The translations under genes were made by a program, and so were the position numbers. Positions 51,992 to 60,998 of a stretch of 64,000 nucleotides of DNA are shown in pieces (within the stretch, counting starts at the first letter, position 1; every line of letters begins with the position of its first letter). A model generated the notes under the pieces. That model had not been told where the DNA came from. It ran no database searches and saw only the letters and a program-made list of their open reading frames with translations. This DNA is from Aliiroseovarius salicola. Lineage in GTDB: Bacteria > Pseudomonadota > Alphaproteobacteria > Rhodobacterales > Rhodobacteraceae. Location: NCBI RefSeq assembly GCF_027891095.1, contig NZ_JAQIIO010000012.1, positions 1 to 64,000 on the forward strand. The letters run 5' to 3'.

Positions 51992-53278
51992 TCAGAGTTT
52001 CGCCTGCACGGCTTTTATGGACGCTTCCAGAATGTCCATGGCTTCCCCCATCACCTCGTCCTGAATGGTGATCGGCGCCAGAAAACGCACAACGTTCCCA
52101 TATGTCCCGCAGGTGAGCAAGATCAGATTGCGCGTAAGAGCTTCTGCCCGCACCGCATTGGCAAAATCCGCGCTGGGAACCCCGTCCTTGGTGTTGAACT
52201 CCGCCGCGATCATGAAGCCGGGACCACGAATGTCGACCAGTTCCGGCACCTCGGCGCGGATCGCTTCAAGGCGCTGTTTAAGACGCGAGCCCAGCTCGTT
52301 GGCCCGTGCGCACAGGTCTTCCTCTTCGATGACGTCCAGCACCGCATTGGCCGCCGCAATTCCCAGTGGGTTGCCACCATAGGTGCCGCCCAGACCACCC
52401 GGATTGGCTGCGTCCATGATCTCGGCTTTACCGGTGACAGCGGCCAGCGGCAGACCACCAGCCAGACCTTTGGCCATGGTGGTCAGGTCTGCGGCCACGT
52501 CATAGTGCTCCATCGCAAAGATATGCCCGGTGCGGGCAAAGCCGGTCTGCACCTCATCGGCAATCATCACAATGCCATGCTCATCACAGAGCGCACGCAA
52601 CCCGCGCATCAGCTCGGCCGGGGCCGGATAGAACCCGCCTTCGCCCTGAACCGGCTCAAGGATGATCGCCGCCACCCGGCCCGGATCGAGGTCGGATTTA
52701 AACAGCGCGTTGATCGCCTTCATCGCATCCTCGGTCGACACCCCATGCAGGTCAATCGGGAACGGGACGTGGTAGACATCCGGCATCATCGTGCCAAAAC
52801 CCGCCTTGTAAGGCTGCACCTTACCGGTCAGTGACATGCCCATGAAAGTACGGCCATGAAAGCCACCACCAAAGGCAATCACCGCCGGACGACCGGTGGC
52901 CGCACGCGCCATTTTCACCGCGTTTTCAACGGCCTCGGCGCCGGTGGTCACAAAGATCGTCTTTTTCTCGAAATCCCCCGGAACAGCCGCGTTCAGCCGC
53001 TCGCCCAGACGGATGTAGTTCTCGTAGGGCAGCACCTGATGGCAGGTATGGGTGAACCGGCCCAGTTGCTCCTCGACAGCGGCCATCACCTTGGGGTGAC
53101 GGTGCCCGGTGTTCACCACGGCAATGCCGCCAGCAAAATCGATATAGCGATTGCCTTCGACGTCCCACACTTCGGAGTTTTCCGCCCGGTCTGCATAGAC
53201 CTGCGTCATCATCCCCACGCCACGGGCAATGGCGCCATCACGCCGCTTGGCGACATCTGCATTTGTTGTCCCAGTCAT
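51992..53278 (-). CDS. gabT: 4-aminobutyrate aminotransferase
   Basis: 428-residue class III PLP transaminase: FAGGIAVVNTGHRHPKV region, TGAEAVENAVK, ADEVQTGFARTGH and the PLP lysine in TMAKGLAGGLPLAAV. Transfers the amino group of GABA to 2-oxoglutarate. Divergent from the XRE-cupin regulator. Related diamine or 5-aminovalerate use is possible. Confidence 0.92.
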   Translation of the reverse strand: MTGTTNADVAKRRDGAIARGVGMMTQVYADRAENSEVWDVEGNRYIDFAGGIAVVNTGHRHPKVMAAVEEQLGRFTHTCHQVLPYENYIRLGERLNAAVPGDFEKKTIFVTTGAEAVENAVKMARAATGRPAVIAFGGGFHGRTFMGMSLTGKVQPYKAGFGTMMPDVYHVPFPIDLHGVSTEDAMKAINALFKSDLDPGRVAAIILEPVQGEGGFYPAPAELMRGLRALCDEHGIVMIADEVQTGFARTGHIFAMEHYDVAADLTTMAKGLAGGLPLAAVTGKAEIMDAANPGGLGGTYGGNPLGIAAANAVLDVIEEEDLCARANELGSRLKQRLEAIRAEVPELVDIRGPGFMIAAEFNTKDGVPSADFANAVRAEALTRNLILLTCGTYGNVVRFLAPITIQDEVMGEAMDILEASIKAVQAKL

Positions 53279-53404
53279 GTCATGTCACTCCTTCATGACC
53301 AGCCCCAAGGGGCCAAATTCAAAATCTGAATGAGTTTGGGCGATTTTGGATCAGGAAAAAAGTCTGTTTATGCATCCCCCTACCCTATTGATATTAAAAG
53401 GGTG

Positions 53405-54007
53405 ATGCCTAGAATGTTCACTATGATGAACACTCAGAACACCCCGGCTGACCCGTCCTCTGAAATCGATCTTGGCCCACGCCTGCGCTATGTGCGCGAA
53501 CAGGCGGGGCTGTCACAACGGGCGCTCGCCAAACAGGTGGGCGTGCCTAACTCCACGATTTCATTGATAGAATCTGGCAAAATGAACCCCTCTGTCGGGG
53601 CGCTGAAGCGGGTGCTCGATGGGATCCCCATTGGCCTTAGTGAGTTCTTCTCGTTTGCCCCCGACCCCGATCGCAAGGTGTTCTTTGCCGCTGAAGAGCT
53701 GAAAGAGATCGCCAAAGGCAAACTTTCCTTCCGTCAGGTGGGTGAAAACCTTCTGGGTCGCAGCCTGCAAATCCTGCACGAAACCTATGCGCCAAACGCC
53801 GATACCGGTGCGCGGATGTACGAACATGATGGCGAAGAAGGGGGTGTGGTGATTTCCGGACGGATCGAGATCACCGTGGGCGCAGAGCGCAAGATCCTCG
53901 GCCCCGGAGATGCCTATCTCTTCGACAGCCGCCGCCCCCATCGCTTTCGTCAGGTTGGACCCGAGCCCTGTGTGATCGTCAGCGCCTGCACCCCGCCGAC
54001 CTTCTGA
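53405..54007 (+). CDS. XRE-cupin regulator, PuuR-like
   Basis: About 200 residues from the ATG at 53405; later in-frame ATGs (53414, 53423, 53426) are equally possible. N-terminal XRE helix-turn-helix (VREQAGLSQRALAKQVGVPNSTIS, first part of domain) and C-terminal cupin sensor (EHDGEEGGVVISGRIEITVG region, then GPGDAYLFDSRRPHRF). Divergent from gabTD and probably represses it until GABA or a polyamine product is present. A TGTTCA-N6-TGAACA dyad covers its start. Confidence 0.87.
   Translation: MPRMFTMMNTQNTPADPSSEIDLGPRLRYVREQAGLSQRALAKQVGVPNSTISLIESGKMNPSVGALKRVLDGIPIGLSEFFSFAPDPDRKVFFAAEELKEIAKGKLSFRQVGENLLGRSLQILHETYAPNADTGARMYEHDGEEGGVVISGRIEITVGAERKILGPGDAYLFDSRRPHRFRQVGPEPCVIVSACTPPTF
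53415..53432. promoter_or_regulatory. Dyad TGTTCA-N6-TGAACA over the regulator start
   Basis: Perfect 6-base arms around ctatga, overlapping the candidate start codons of the XRE-cupin gene. TGAACA is also the core of the E. coli PuuR site as I recall it, so this is a likely autoregulatory operator. A weaker TTCA-N5-TGAA (53318-53330) lies on the gabT side. Confidence 0.5.
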
Positions 54008-54017
54008 CAAAACGGGG

Positions 54018-55133
54018 TTAGCCCCCCTGCCCGTCCACCGACAGGACATAACTGGTGCTGCGTCCACCCGCAGTTTCCCGCGCCAAAATCCCACGGCCCA
54101 CCAGATCATTGATGTCCCGCAACGCCGTGTCTGACGAGGTTTTGGTGATCTTGGCCCATTTCGAACTGGTCAGCTTGCCTTCAAATCCATCCACCAGCCG
54201 GTTGATCATCTCCTGCTGACGGGGGTTCAAAACTTCACCCTTCAGGGTCTCCCAGACCCGCGCCTTGTCCAGAACCGTAGCCAAAATCGCCTCGGCCCCG
54301 TCAAACGCCCGCCCCAGACAGTCGAGGAACCAGATCAGCCAGTCAGTGATTTCCACGCCACCTTTCTGCACCTGTTCCAGCACCGTGTAATAGGACGCGC
54401 GATCGGCCCGGATCTGCCCCGACATGCTGTAAAACCGCTGCGCGGTGCCTTCGGACCGGGCCAAGGCCATATCCGCAATCGCCCGTGCAATCCGTCCGTT
54501 GCCATCCTCGAATGGATGGATGGTGACAAAATGCAGATGAGCTATGGCAGCTTTCAACACGCCATCCAGATCCTGTTCCGCCTCAAACCAGTTCAGAAAC
54601 CGCGTCATTTCATCTGGCAGTCGCGCCGCATCGGGTGCAATGAAATGTACCTTTTCGCGCCCATATGGGCCTGAAATCACTTGCATCGCCCCGGTGCTTT
54701 CCGGGCGCCAATCGCCGACCGTGATCCGCGTCATACCGCTATGGCCGGTGGGAAACAGCGCCGCATGCCAGGCAAACAAACGCTCTTTTGTCAGAGGGCG
54801 CGCAAAGTTCTGGGTCGCGTCCAGCATCATTTCGACCACGCCATCCACATTGCGATCCACGGGCAAGACCCCACCAATATCGATGCCGAGGCGTTGCGCG
54901 ATGGATGATCTCACCTGGGCTTTGTCCAGATGTTCCCCTTCGATTTCGCTCGATTTGGTGACGTCTTCCGTCAGCATTCGAAGCACCGCCTCGGCCTGCA
55001 GATCAAAGCCGAGCGCTTCCATTCGTCCAACCAGACGCCCCTGACGATGGCGGACCTGCGCCAAACGCTCGGTGATCTTTTCAGCGTCCCATTTAAAGCT
55101 GGGCCAGTCTGGTTTTTGATGGATATACTGCAT
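54018..55133 (-). CDS. Fic-family AMP transferase with N-terminal inhibitory motif
   Basis: 371 residues. N-terminal DUF4172-type segment (MQYIHQKPDWPSFKWD), an SSEIEG inhibitory helix motif (61-66, S-x3-E-G), the complete Fic core HPFEDGNGRIAR (catalytic His206), and a C-terminal winged-helix-like region. A longer frame to 55280 is open but the family start is at 55133. Transfers AMP or another nucleotide group to a target protein; the inhibitory Glu is on the same chain, so no separate antitoxin is required. Located beside repABC. Confidence 0.87.
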   Translation of the reverse strand: MQYIHQKPDWPSFKWDAEKITERLAQVRHRQGRLVGRMEALGFDLQAEAVLRMLTEDVTKSSEIEGEHLDKAQVRSSIAQRLGIDIGGVLPVDRNVDGVVEMMLDATQNFARPLTKERLFAWHAALFPTGHSGMTRITVGDWRPESTGAMQVISGPYGREKVHFIAPDAARLPDEMTRFLNWFEAEQDLDGVLKAAIAHLHFVTIHPFEDGNGRIARAIADMALARSEGTAQRFYSMSGQIRADRASYYTVLEQVQKGGVEITDWLIWFLDCLGRAFDGAEAILATVLDKARVWETLKGEVLNPRQQEMINRLVDGFEGKLTSSKWAKITKTSSDTALRDINDLVGRGILARETAGGRSTSYVLSVDGQGG

Positions 55134-55554
55134 ATTCACCGCACTTTCTGCTGCGATACTGGCAGGTAATCCCCGCAGGAGCAAGAATTTCCCCTGCAAT
55201 TCATGCGGTGATAATTCATCGTAATCTCCGCAATCGTTCTTGGAAATAAGATCACCTATTTGAAAATTAGTCCCTAACATTGCCTAAAGTGACCCATTTG
55301 AACTGAATACCGCCCAAATCACGGACGCATCAAATGCCGTATGTGAACGAAAGATCGAAGTGACAATGTCCTGAGATCAAACTCGAGATCCCTTTGGTCA
55401 TTTAACTTACCATCGTCCTCACTCAGGCAGCGCTCTCCTCGCTAAGGAATTGTTCACGTCTGTCTGCAAAAGTTCACAACTGTGAACTCCCCTGCCCCAG
55501 GTTTTGGCCCGATGTTTGTCCCAAGGTTTGGCACGGCAAGTTCACAGCTGTGAA
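55134..55554. other. Gene-free region between fic and repC
   Basis: 421 bp with no supported gene. The part next to repC holds two parS-like palindromes (55472-55487 and 55540-55555) plus a half site (gttcac at 55452). The rest shows no clear feature. Confidence 0.6.
55472..55487. other. parS: parS-like centromere palindrome, copy 1
   Basis: gttcacaactgtgaac fits GTT-N4-GC-N4-AAC, the repABC parS consensus as I recall it, with one mismatch in the centre (AC). It extends one base each side as agttcacaactgtgaact. Confidence 0.65.
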
Positions 55555-55555
55555 C
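55540..55555. other. parS: parS-like centromere palindrome, copy 2
   Basis: gttcacagctgtgaac is a perfect palindrome matching GTT-N4-GC-N4-AAC. It touches the repC stop codon. RepB should bind here. Confidence 0.8.
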
Positions 55556-56781
55556 TACGCCGCATCCTTCCGCATCAAAGCCATCACCATTGGTCCACAG
55601 GAAAACGCACCAAGTGCCGCTTTGGAGCTGAGGTTTCTCAAATACCCACCGGGTGAACGAATATCCGCAAACCGTTCCAGCATCGCCGCCACGACAACCG
55701 CAGCTTCTTCCGGCCCCATTTCCCTGCGCGCCTCATCCCAGGCAGACGGCGAAATCCCCATCATTGGTCGCACGACATCCGCCGCGCGAACAAGTTCATG
55801 CCAGTGTCGGATGGCACCATCGGAATAGGTTTGAATTTCTGGGCAGGATGCCAACACAAGCCCCAACGGTACATTTGGTAATTTGTGTTTATCCTCCGGT
55901 TCTTCATTCTCGTCCCCGACTTCGTCACACGCTTCGGTCAGTTTCGTCAGATCACCCGCCGCCGCTTTCGCTTTTTCTAAGTGGAGTTCAGAATCATAAG
56001 AGTCTTTATTTGAATTCTGAATGTGCTGCTCAGATGTAACATCATTGGTGCTCATATCTTCTGTAACAGACGGGTCCAGTGCGGTACGTGCATCATCCAA
56101 TGCAGCCTTCAGATCCGCCTCCAGCGCCCCCAAATCCTCAATCGACAATTTGCGGCGAAGCGCGCGGGCTGTGAGGCGCGCCAGGTCCGAGCAGGCATCC
56201 CAGAACGGCAGGTCAGGACGCGTCTCAGCGCCGTATTCCGCCAACCCCGCCAGATCGCGCCGCATCAGGCTTACCATCTCTCTCAAGCGCTTCAGGCGGC
56301 CCTCAGCGGCACGGATCGCCTCAGCGGCACCGCAGAACTCCTGAAAGCGGGTGGCAAGCGGCGTGAGGTCAAACCCAAAGGCCACCTTATCGTCGCCATA
56401 CCGCCGCGCATAGCGCTTCCCGTTGGGACTATCGCGACGAATGATCACGCCAGCTGCCACCAAATGCGCCAGATGCCGGCGCATGGTCGAGCAGGGCATG
56501 CCATTGAGCCGCTCACAAATGGAACGATTGGAAGGGTGCACCACCAAATCACTGTCATTTCCCCCCAGGATCGTCGCCTGATGAAAGCTGACCAGCGCCT
56601 GAAGCACCGTCATATCCCGGTCAGAAAGCCCAAATGCGGTCCGCCCAGCGGACAGTTCGCGCAACGCTTCCCATTTATTCACGCCATTGGGCGGCAATTC
56701 CGCCCCGGCATGAACCTGATGCTGCAAATGCGCAGCCTCTACCATTCGCCGAAACGGCGTTACAGGTGTGTAATTCATCAT
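55555..56781 (-). CDS. repC: Replication initiator RepC
   Basis: 408 residues. N-terminal HTH part (GLSDRDMTVLQALVSFHQ, RSICERLNGMPCSTMRRHLAHL) binds the origin, which in repABC plasmids lies inside repC. A basic/acidic central linker and a C-terminal domain with QTYSDGAIRHWHELVRAADVVRPMMGIS follow. Two adjacent ATGs (56781, 56778) with a poor ribosome site, as expected for a gene controlled by an antisense RNA. Last of the minus-strand repABC operon. Confidence 0.93.
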   Translation of the reverse strand: MMNYTPVTPFRRMVEAAHLQHQVHAGAELPPNGVNKWEALRELSAGRTAFGLSDRDMTVLQALVSFHQATILGGNDSDLVVHPSNRSICERLNGMPCSTMRRHLAHLVAAGVIIRRDSPNGKRYARRYGDDKVAFGFDLTPLATRFQEFCGAAEAIRAAEGRLKRLREMVSLMRRDLAGLAEYGAETRPDLPFWDACSDLARLTARALRRKLSIEDLGALEADLKAALDDARTALDPSVTEDMSTNDVTSEQHIQNSNKDSYDSELHLEKAKAAAGDLTKLTEACDEVGDENEEPEDKHKLPNVPLGLVLASCPEIQTYSDGAIRHWHELVRAADVVRPMMGISPSAWDEARREMGPEEAAVVVAAMLERFADIRSPGGYLRNLSSKAALGAFSCGPMVMALMRKDAA

Positions 56782-56864
56782 TTTTCATCACGGAGACAAA
56801 GAAAATCCGGCCCGCGAATCACTTTGGACTTGCGGATTTAGGCCACGGACTCTAGCTTGAAGAT

Positions 56865-56918
56865 GCTAAAAACAGTCAGGGTCTCGTGGAGTGTCGTCTT
56901 TGCGGGACCTTTTCTTTT
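56865..56918 (+). ncRNA. Counter-transcribed RNA of repABC (incompatibility RNA)
   Basis: In the 169-bp repB-repC gap the opposite strand has a possible promoter (ttgcgg at 56830, 17 bases, tagctt at 56853) and a terminator: ggtctcg (56880-56886) pairing with cgggacc (56903-56909), then ttttctttt. This gives a transcript of ~55 nt, the size and place of the known repABC antisense RNA that limits repC expression. The 5' end is inferred. Confidence 0.65.
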
Positions 56919-56950
56919 GCCTTATCGTGCCTCCTTTTCTGCTCTTTTCC

Positions 56951-57988
56951 TCAATCTTCGCCGCGCTGAAGCCAGCGCTCGTGAAGCTCGTCAATCAATG
57001 TTTGCGCCTCGCGCTCCACCCAATCTGCAAACCCGCCGCCCTCAAGCGACAGGGTGACGCCCTTGGCGCTACGCTTGATCGCACCGCCGCGCGCACCGGC
57101 CACAGTCAGCGGACGGGTAGGGGAGGGGTCTTTGCCATTCGACTTCTTCTCAGGCTTGGCAGCTTGCCCAACGGCCTTGACCACCGCCTCGAAGGCGAGA
57201 AGCGAGGGATCGTTGTCCACCCCTCCGTCTTCGGTCAAACGCGCCACAGCAGCCTGATCGCGGGTGTCATGCGCGAGGCCAATCAGACGGTCCAGACTGG
57301 CGCCGGTTTCTTTGATGGAACGCCCCAAGGCCTCCCACCGGGGGCGCCCAATGCCATGGGCAGGGCCAATGGCGCGGATCAGATCCTCACCCACCGCATC
57401 CACCACCGACATCGCCATCGAGATCGCGCTTTTGGTCACGGTCAGCACTTCGGCCACCTGTGACTGGTTTCCGAACCCGGAACTGACCAGCGCACGGGCG
57501 AGCAGGGCTTTTTCAATGAAACTCAGGTCGCGCCGCGCCATGTTTTCCGAGATCTGCGCCCGCAAGGCCGCATCATCATCCATGCTCGCCACCAGCGCAC
57601 GCACCTTGTCGACCTTATGCGACAGGCGGATCGCCTCTAGTCGGCGACGCCCATAGATCAACAGATAGCGATCAGGATCCTGAGGATTGCGCCGCACCAG
57701 GATCGGCACGGTCTGACCGTTGGTATCGATCGCATCGCGCAGATCCGCCACGTCTTCCGGGGTCAACCGGTCGGCAGGGCGCATGTCATCAATCGCCGCG
57801 GGGTCAAGCTCCCACACATGATGGGCATCAACCGCATCACGGGCCGAGCGAAGCGCACGGTTCGAGCTCATCATCGTGCCCGCAGAATTGCCGGACGGAG
57901 TGGCCGCCGGGGCAGGGGGGGCCGATTGCATCCCCGCTGAGGCAAGATTGTCCAGAAGGGACATGCGCTTTTTCCTGCTGCTCGTCAT
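56951..57988 (-). CDS. repB: Partition protein RepB (ParB family)
   Basis: 345 residues from an ATG with AAGGAG eight bases upstream (a further ATG at 58045 is less likely). ParB/Srx core with LTPEDVADLRDAID, GQTVPILVRR, LIYGRRRLEA and ENMARRDLSFIEKA, then an HTH (NQSQVAEVLTVTKSAISM) that recognises parS. C-terminal dimer region after an Ala/Lys-rich linker. Confidence 0.93.
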   Translation of the reverse strand: MTSSRKKRMSLLDNLASAGMQSAPPAPAATPSGNSAGTMMSSNRALRSARDAVDAHHVWELDPAAIDDMRPADRLTPEDVADLRDAIDTNGQTVPILVRRNPQDPDRYLLIYGRRRLEAIRLSHKVDKVRALVASMDDDAALRAQISENMARRDLSFIEKALLARALVSSGFGNQSQVAEVLTVTKSAISMAMSVVDAVGEDLIRAIGPAHGIGRPRWEALGRSIKETGASLDRLIGLAHDTRDQAAVARLTEDGGVDNDPSLLAFEAVVKAVGQAAKPEKKSNGKDPSPTRPLTVAGARGGAIKRSAKGVTLSLEGGGFADWVEREAQTLIDELHERWLQRGED

Positions 57989-58084
57989 CTGCGCTTCTCC
58001 TTTCGGTTCACGACCAGCCCCGATAGGGTGGTCATTTCCATTCAAATCAGACCCTAAACCGGCCTGTAGACACTTATTCAGCCG

Positions 58085-59287
58085 TTACTCCCGCCCCCAG
58101 GTCTTCTGGATCAGGTCGGCAATTTCGTCGTTCACCGCATTCAGGCTTTCGATGGCCCGGTCATAGGTGGATCGGGTGAACGCGCTGCGCTCTACCTCGT
58201 AAAGCGTTTGCTTGGTCAGGCCCGCATCGGAAATGGCGGTGGATTTCAACATCGGCGCATTGAGCACCTTGTCGCCATACATGGTCCGCAAAAAAGCTAC
58301 GATTCGGTTTTGCGGCGCGTCGGCGGGTTCATATCTTGTTAACAAATAGCGCATCCAGTCGTGGGACATGTCTGCACCGCTTTCGGCGATCACATCCATC
58401 AGATCTGCGGTCATGCGCAGGAACTGCGACATCGACATCACGTCGAGCATTTCCGGGTGAATCGTGACCAACACTCCGGTGGCCGCTGAAAGCGCCGACA
58501 TGGTGAGGAAACCCAACTGGGGCGGGCAATCGATCACCACCACGTCATAATCGCTATCGACCTGTGTTAGAGCCTCTTTTACGCGGAAAAAGAACAGCCC
58601 CGCCTGTCCCTGCGCCAAGGCACGGGGGGTCTCGTGCTCAAACTCCATCAACTCTAGGTTGCCGGGAATAAGGTCGAGATTGGGGATGTAGGTCTTGCGG
58701 ATTACATCTGCGATGGGCACCGGATCGTCGTAACGAATCGCGTCATACAGCGTGCCACCTTCGGTCAGGTCAAATTCGGGCTGCACGCCATGCAACGCGG
58801 TCAGCGAGGCCTGCGGATCGAGGTCGATCGCCAGCACCCGATAGCCCTTGAGCGCAAGACGTTGCGCGAGATGGGCCGAACTGGTGGTTTTACCGGACCC
58901 GCCCTTGAAGTTCATCACGCCGATGATCTGCAAATGATCGCCGTCACGGCGTCCGGGCAGGTAGTCTCCGGGTTTGCGCGCGGTTTTTTCGAGCAATACC
59001 CGCAATTCCTGGATGTCCGCGACAGAATAAATGCGGCGATTGCCGGGGGTCAGTTCGGGCGAGGGGCCCTTGCCATCCAGATGCAGCTTGCGCAGATAGC
59101 TATCATTCACGCCCAGAAGCGTCGCAGCTTCGCCCGAAGTGAATTTGCGCATTTCCTTGGACGCATCAGGCGGAAACAGGCTCTCACGCTGCGCATGAAG
59201 CTGCTGGGCCAGCCATTCCGAATGCTGACGAATGACCCCATTCAGGTCTTCATGAGGAGTATCTGGATCCAAAAGTACCGGTTCCAT
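58085..59287 (-). CDS. repA: Partition ATPase RepA (ParA family)
   Basis: 400 residues. N-terminal MerR-like HTH (FTSGEAATLLGVNDSYLRKL, ~49-68), deviant Walker A KGGSGKTT (128-135), LDPQASL and VVIDCPPQLG. RepA both segregates the plasmid and represses the repABC promoter. First gene of the operon. Confidence 0.94.
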   Translation of the reverse strand: MEPVLLDPDTPHEDLNGVIRQHSEWLAQQLHAQRESLFPPDASKEMRKFTSGEAATLLGVNDSYLRKLHLDGKGPSPELTPGNRRIYSVADIQELRVLLEKTARKPGDYLPGRRDGDHLQIIGVMNFKGGSGKTTSSAHLAQRLALKGYRVLAIDLDPQASLTALHGVQPEFDLTEGGTLYDAIRYDDPVPIADVIRKTYIPNLDLIPGNLELMEFEHETPRALAQGQAGLFFFRVKEALTQVDSDYDVVVIDCPPQLGFLTMSALSAATGVLVTIHPEMLDVMSMSQFLRMTADLMDVIAESGADMSHDWMRYLLTRYEPADAPQNRIVAFLRTMYGDKVLNAPMLKSTAISDAGLTKQTLYEVERSAFTRSTYDRAIESLNAVNDEIADLIQKTWGRE

Positions 59288-59714
59288 ATGCCTGTCTTTC
59301 TCTGCCCGAAACGGCCTTTTTGGCGCGGTAACGGTATGCCCGCCGGGGCGGGTGCTCGTGTCTGCTGACCACGTCGCGGAAGATTAGAATGCTCCAACCC
59401 AAACGCGGGCAGCGATGGTGCCGTTTTTCGTGACGCCCGGATCTGCCTGTGTCATGTTGGGTCCAATCTCTGGACCCCGTGACGGGGCAGGGGGGTCTGT
59501 GTCGATATGCTCCGACGATCAGACCGTGTTCACGGAAATTGGCGTTTATTGCCTCTTTTCCGTGACTATTGCCCCGCAGGTGGGATTCGTGCAAGGAAAT
59601 TCTACATTTGGTGGGCAATTTGCGCCGGGATACCAGACAGATAGGCCGATTTTCCCATTATTGCAGGGATTCCATTGCCCCAAAAGCCTGATACGATGCG
59701 GCAGGAGGGGGCGC
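59288..59714. promoter_or_regulatory. Upstream region of repABC
   Basis: 427 bp between repA and the WGR gene without a supported gene. It has two adjacent dyads, ggtcc-N7-ggacc (59460-59476) and cccc-gtgac-gggg type (59475-59487), and a short ccgtgttcacgg palindrome (59523-59534). These are candidates for the repA operator or promoter control. Promoter boxes could not be fixed. Confidence 0.4.
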
Positions 59715-59954
59715 ATGTTTGTACGCTTGGAGAAGATAAACCCTGAAAAACGGCAGCGGCGCTACTACAAGATGCGAGTCGCCCGGACCCTGTTTGGCCG
59801 CTGGTGCGTGATCCGCGAATGGGGGCGGATCGGGCGCGCCGGAGGACAAATGCGCACTGATGATGCCCCAAACCAAGCGGCCGCTGAGGCCGCGTTGACC
59901 CAACTTTGCACCGAGAAATGCCGGAAGGGATACCTGCAAATCAGGGCAGGTTAG
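59715..59954 (+). CDS. WGR-domain mini-protein
   Basis: 79 residues, made up almost wholly of a WGR domain (MRVARTLFGRWCVIREWGRIG, with the W-G-R core in EWGRIGRAGG). Start chosen by the GGAGGGGG site and by the domain start; the frame is open ~300 bases further upstream. WGR domains bind DNA or RNA. Small stand-alone copies occur on alphaproteobacterial replicons; function unknown. Confidence 0.85.
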   Translation: MFVRLEKINPEKRQRRYYKMRVARTLFGRWCVIREWGRIGRAGGQMRTDDAPNQAAAEAALTQLCTEKCRKGYLQIRAG

Positions 59955-59957
59955 AGC

Positions 59958-60998
59958 CTATTTCTCCCAATCCATCACCACTTTGCCTGCCTCACCGGAC
60001 AGCATTGCGGCAAACCCGTCCTTGTAATCATCGATGGAAATCCGATGGGTGATTAGGTCGGTCAGGTCCAGCCCCGATTGCACCAGAGCAATCATCTTGT
60101 ACCAGGTCTCAAACATCTCGCGCCCATAGATGCCCTTGACGGTGAGCATCTTGAAGATGATCTCATTCCAGTCGACGGCAAAGGCTGTGGGGGCGATGCC
60201 AAGCAGGGCGATCTTGCCGCCATTGTTCATCCGCGCGAGCATCTGGCGCATGGCGGGGGCCGCGCCGGACATTTCCAGCCCCACGTCAAAACCTTCGGTC
60301 ATGCCGATCTCATCCATCACGTCACGCAGCACCTCCTTGTCCACGTCGACCACATGCTGCACCCCCATTTTGCGAGCAAGATCAAGCCGGTAGGGGGCGA
60401 TGTCGGTGATCACCACTTTGCGCGCGCCCACTTTCTGCGCCACCAGAGCGCCCATGATGCCGATGGGACCGGCGCCCGTGACCAGCACATCTTCACCCAC
60501 CAGATCGAAACTCAGCGCCGTGTGCACGGCATTGCCGAGCGGATCGAAGATCGCGGCGATCTCGTCCGGGATATCATCGGGAATTGGCACCACGTTCGCT
60601 TCGGGAATGCACACATATTCGGCAAAGGAACCGGGGCGGTTCACACCCACGCCCAACGTGTTGCGGCACAGATGCCCGCGACCCGCGCGGCAGTTGCGGC
60701 AAATCCCGCAGGTCACATGACCTTCTCCCGACACGCGTTGACCGATCTTGAATTTGGTTGCGGCCTTGCCGGTATCGACGATCTCGCCACAGAATTCATG
60801 CCCCACCACCATCGGCACGGGCACGGTCTTGGCGGACCATTCATCCCATTTCCAGATATGGACATCGGTGCCACAAATCGCGGATTTCTTGACCTTGATG
60901 AGGACCTCATTGTCACCGGGTTCCGGCACCGGCACATGTTCCATCCACAGCCCTTCTCGGGGATGGGCTTTCACAAGGGCTTTCATTTCGTTGCTCAT
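59958..60998 (-). CDS. tdh: L-threonine 3-dehydrogenase
   Basis: 346-residue zinc alcohol dehydrogenase family enzyme: catalytic Cys in [20 protein letters not shown], structural zinc cysteines [15 protein letters not shown], and NAD fold [12 protein letters not shown]. Oxidises threonine to 2-amino-3-ketobutyrate. Its ATG overlaps the kbl stop by 4 bases. Confidence 0.95.
   Translation of the reverse strand: MSNEMKALVKAHPREGLWMEHVPVPEPGDNEVLIKVKKSAICGTDVHIWKWDEWSAKTVPVPMVVGHEFCGEIVDTGKAATKFKIGQRVSGEGHVTCGICRNCRAGRGHLCRNTLGVGVNRPGSFAEYVCIPEANVVPIPDDIPDEIAAIFDPLGNAVHTALSFDLVGEDVLVTGAGPIGIMGALVAQKVGARKVVITDIAPYRLDLARKMGVQHVVDVDKEVLRDVMDEIGMTEGFDVGLEMSGAAPAMRQMLARMNNGGKIALLGIAPTAFAVDWNEIIFKMLTVKGIYGREMFETWYKMIALVQSGLDLTDLITHRISIDDYKDGFAAMLSGEAGKVVMDWEK

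Noticed and set aside
50954-52834. Long plus-strand open frame (626 codons) opposite gabT and gabD
   Set aside because: Antisense shadow of two well-supported genes in GC-rich DNA; composition is His/Arg/Gly-rich and no family motif is visible.
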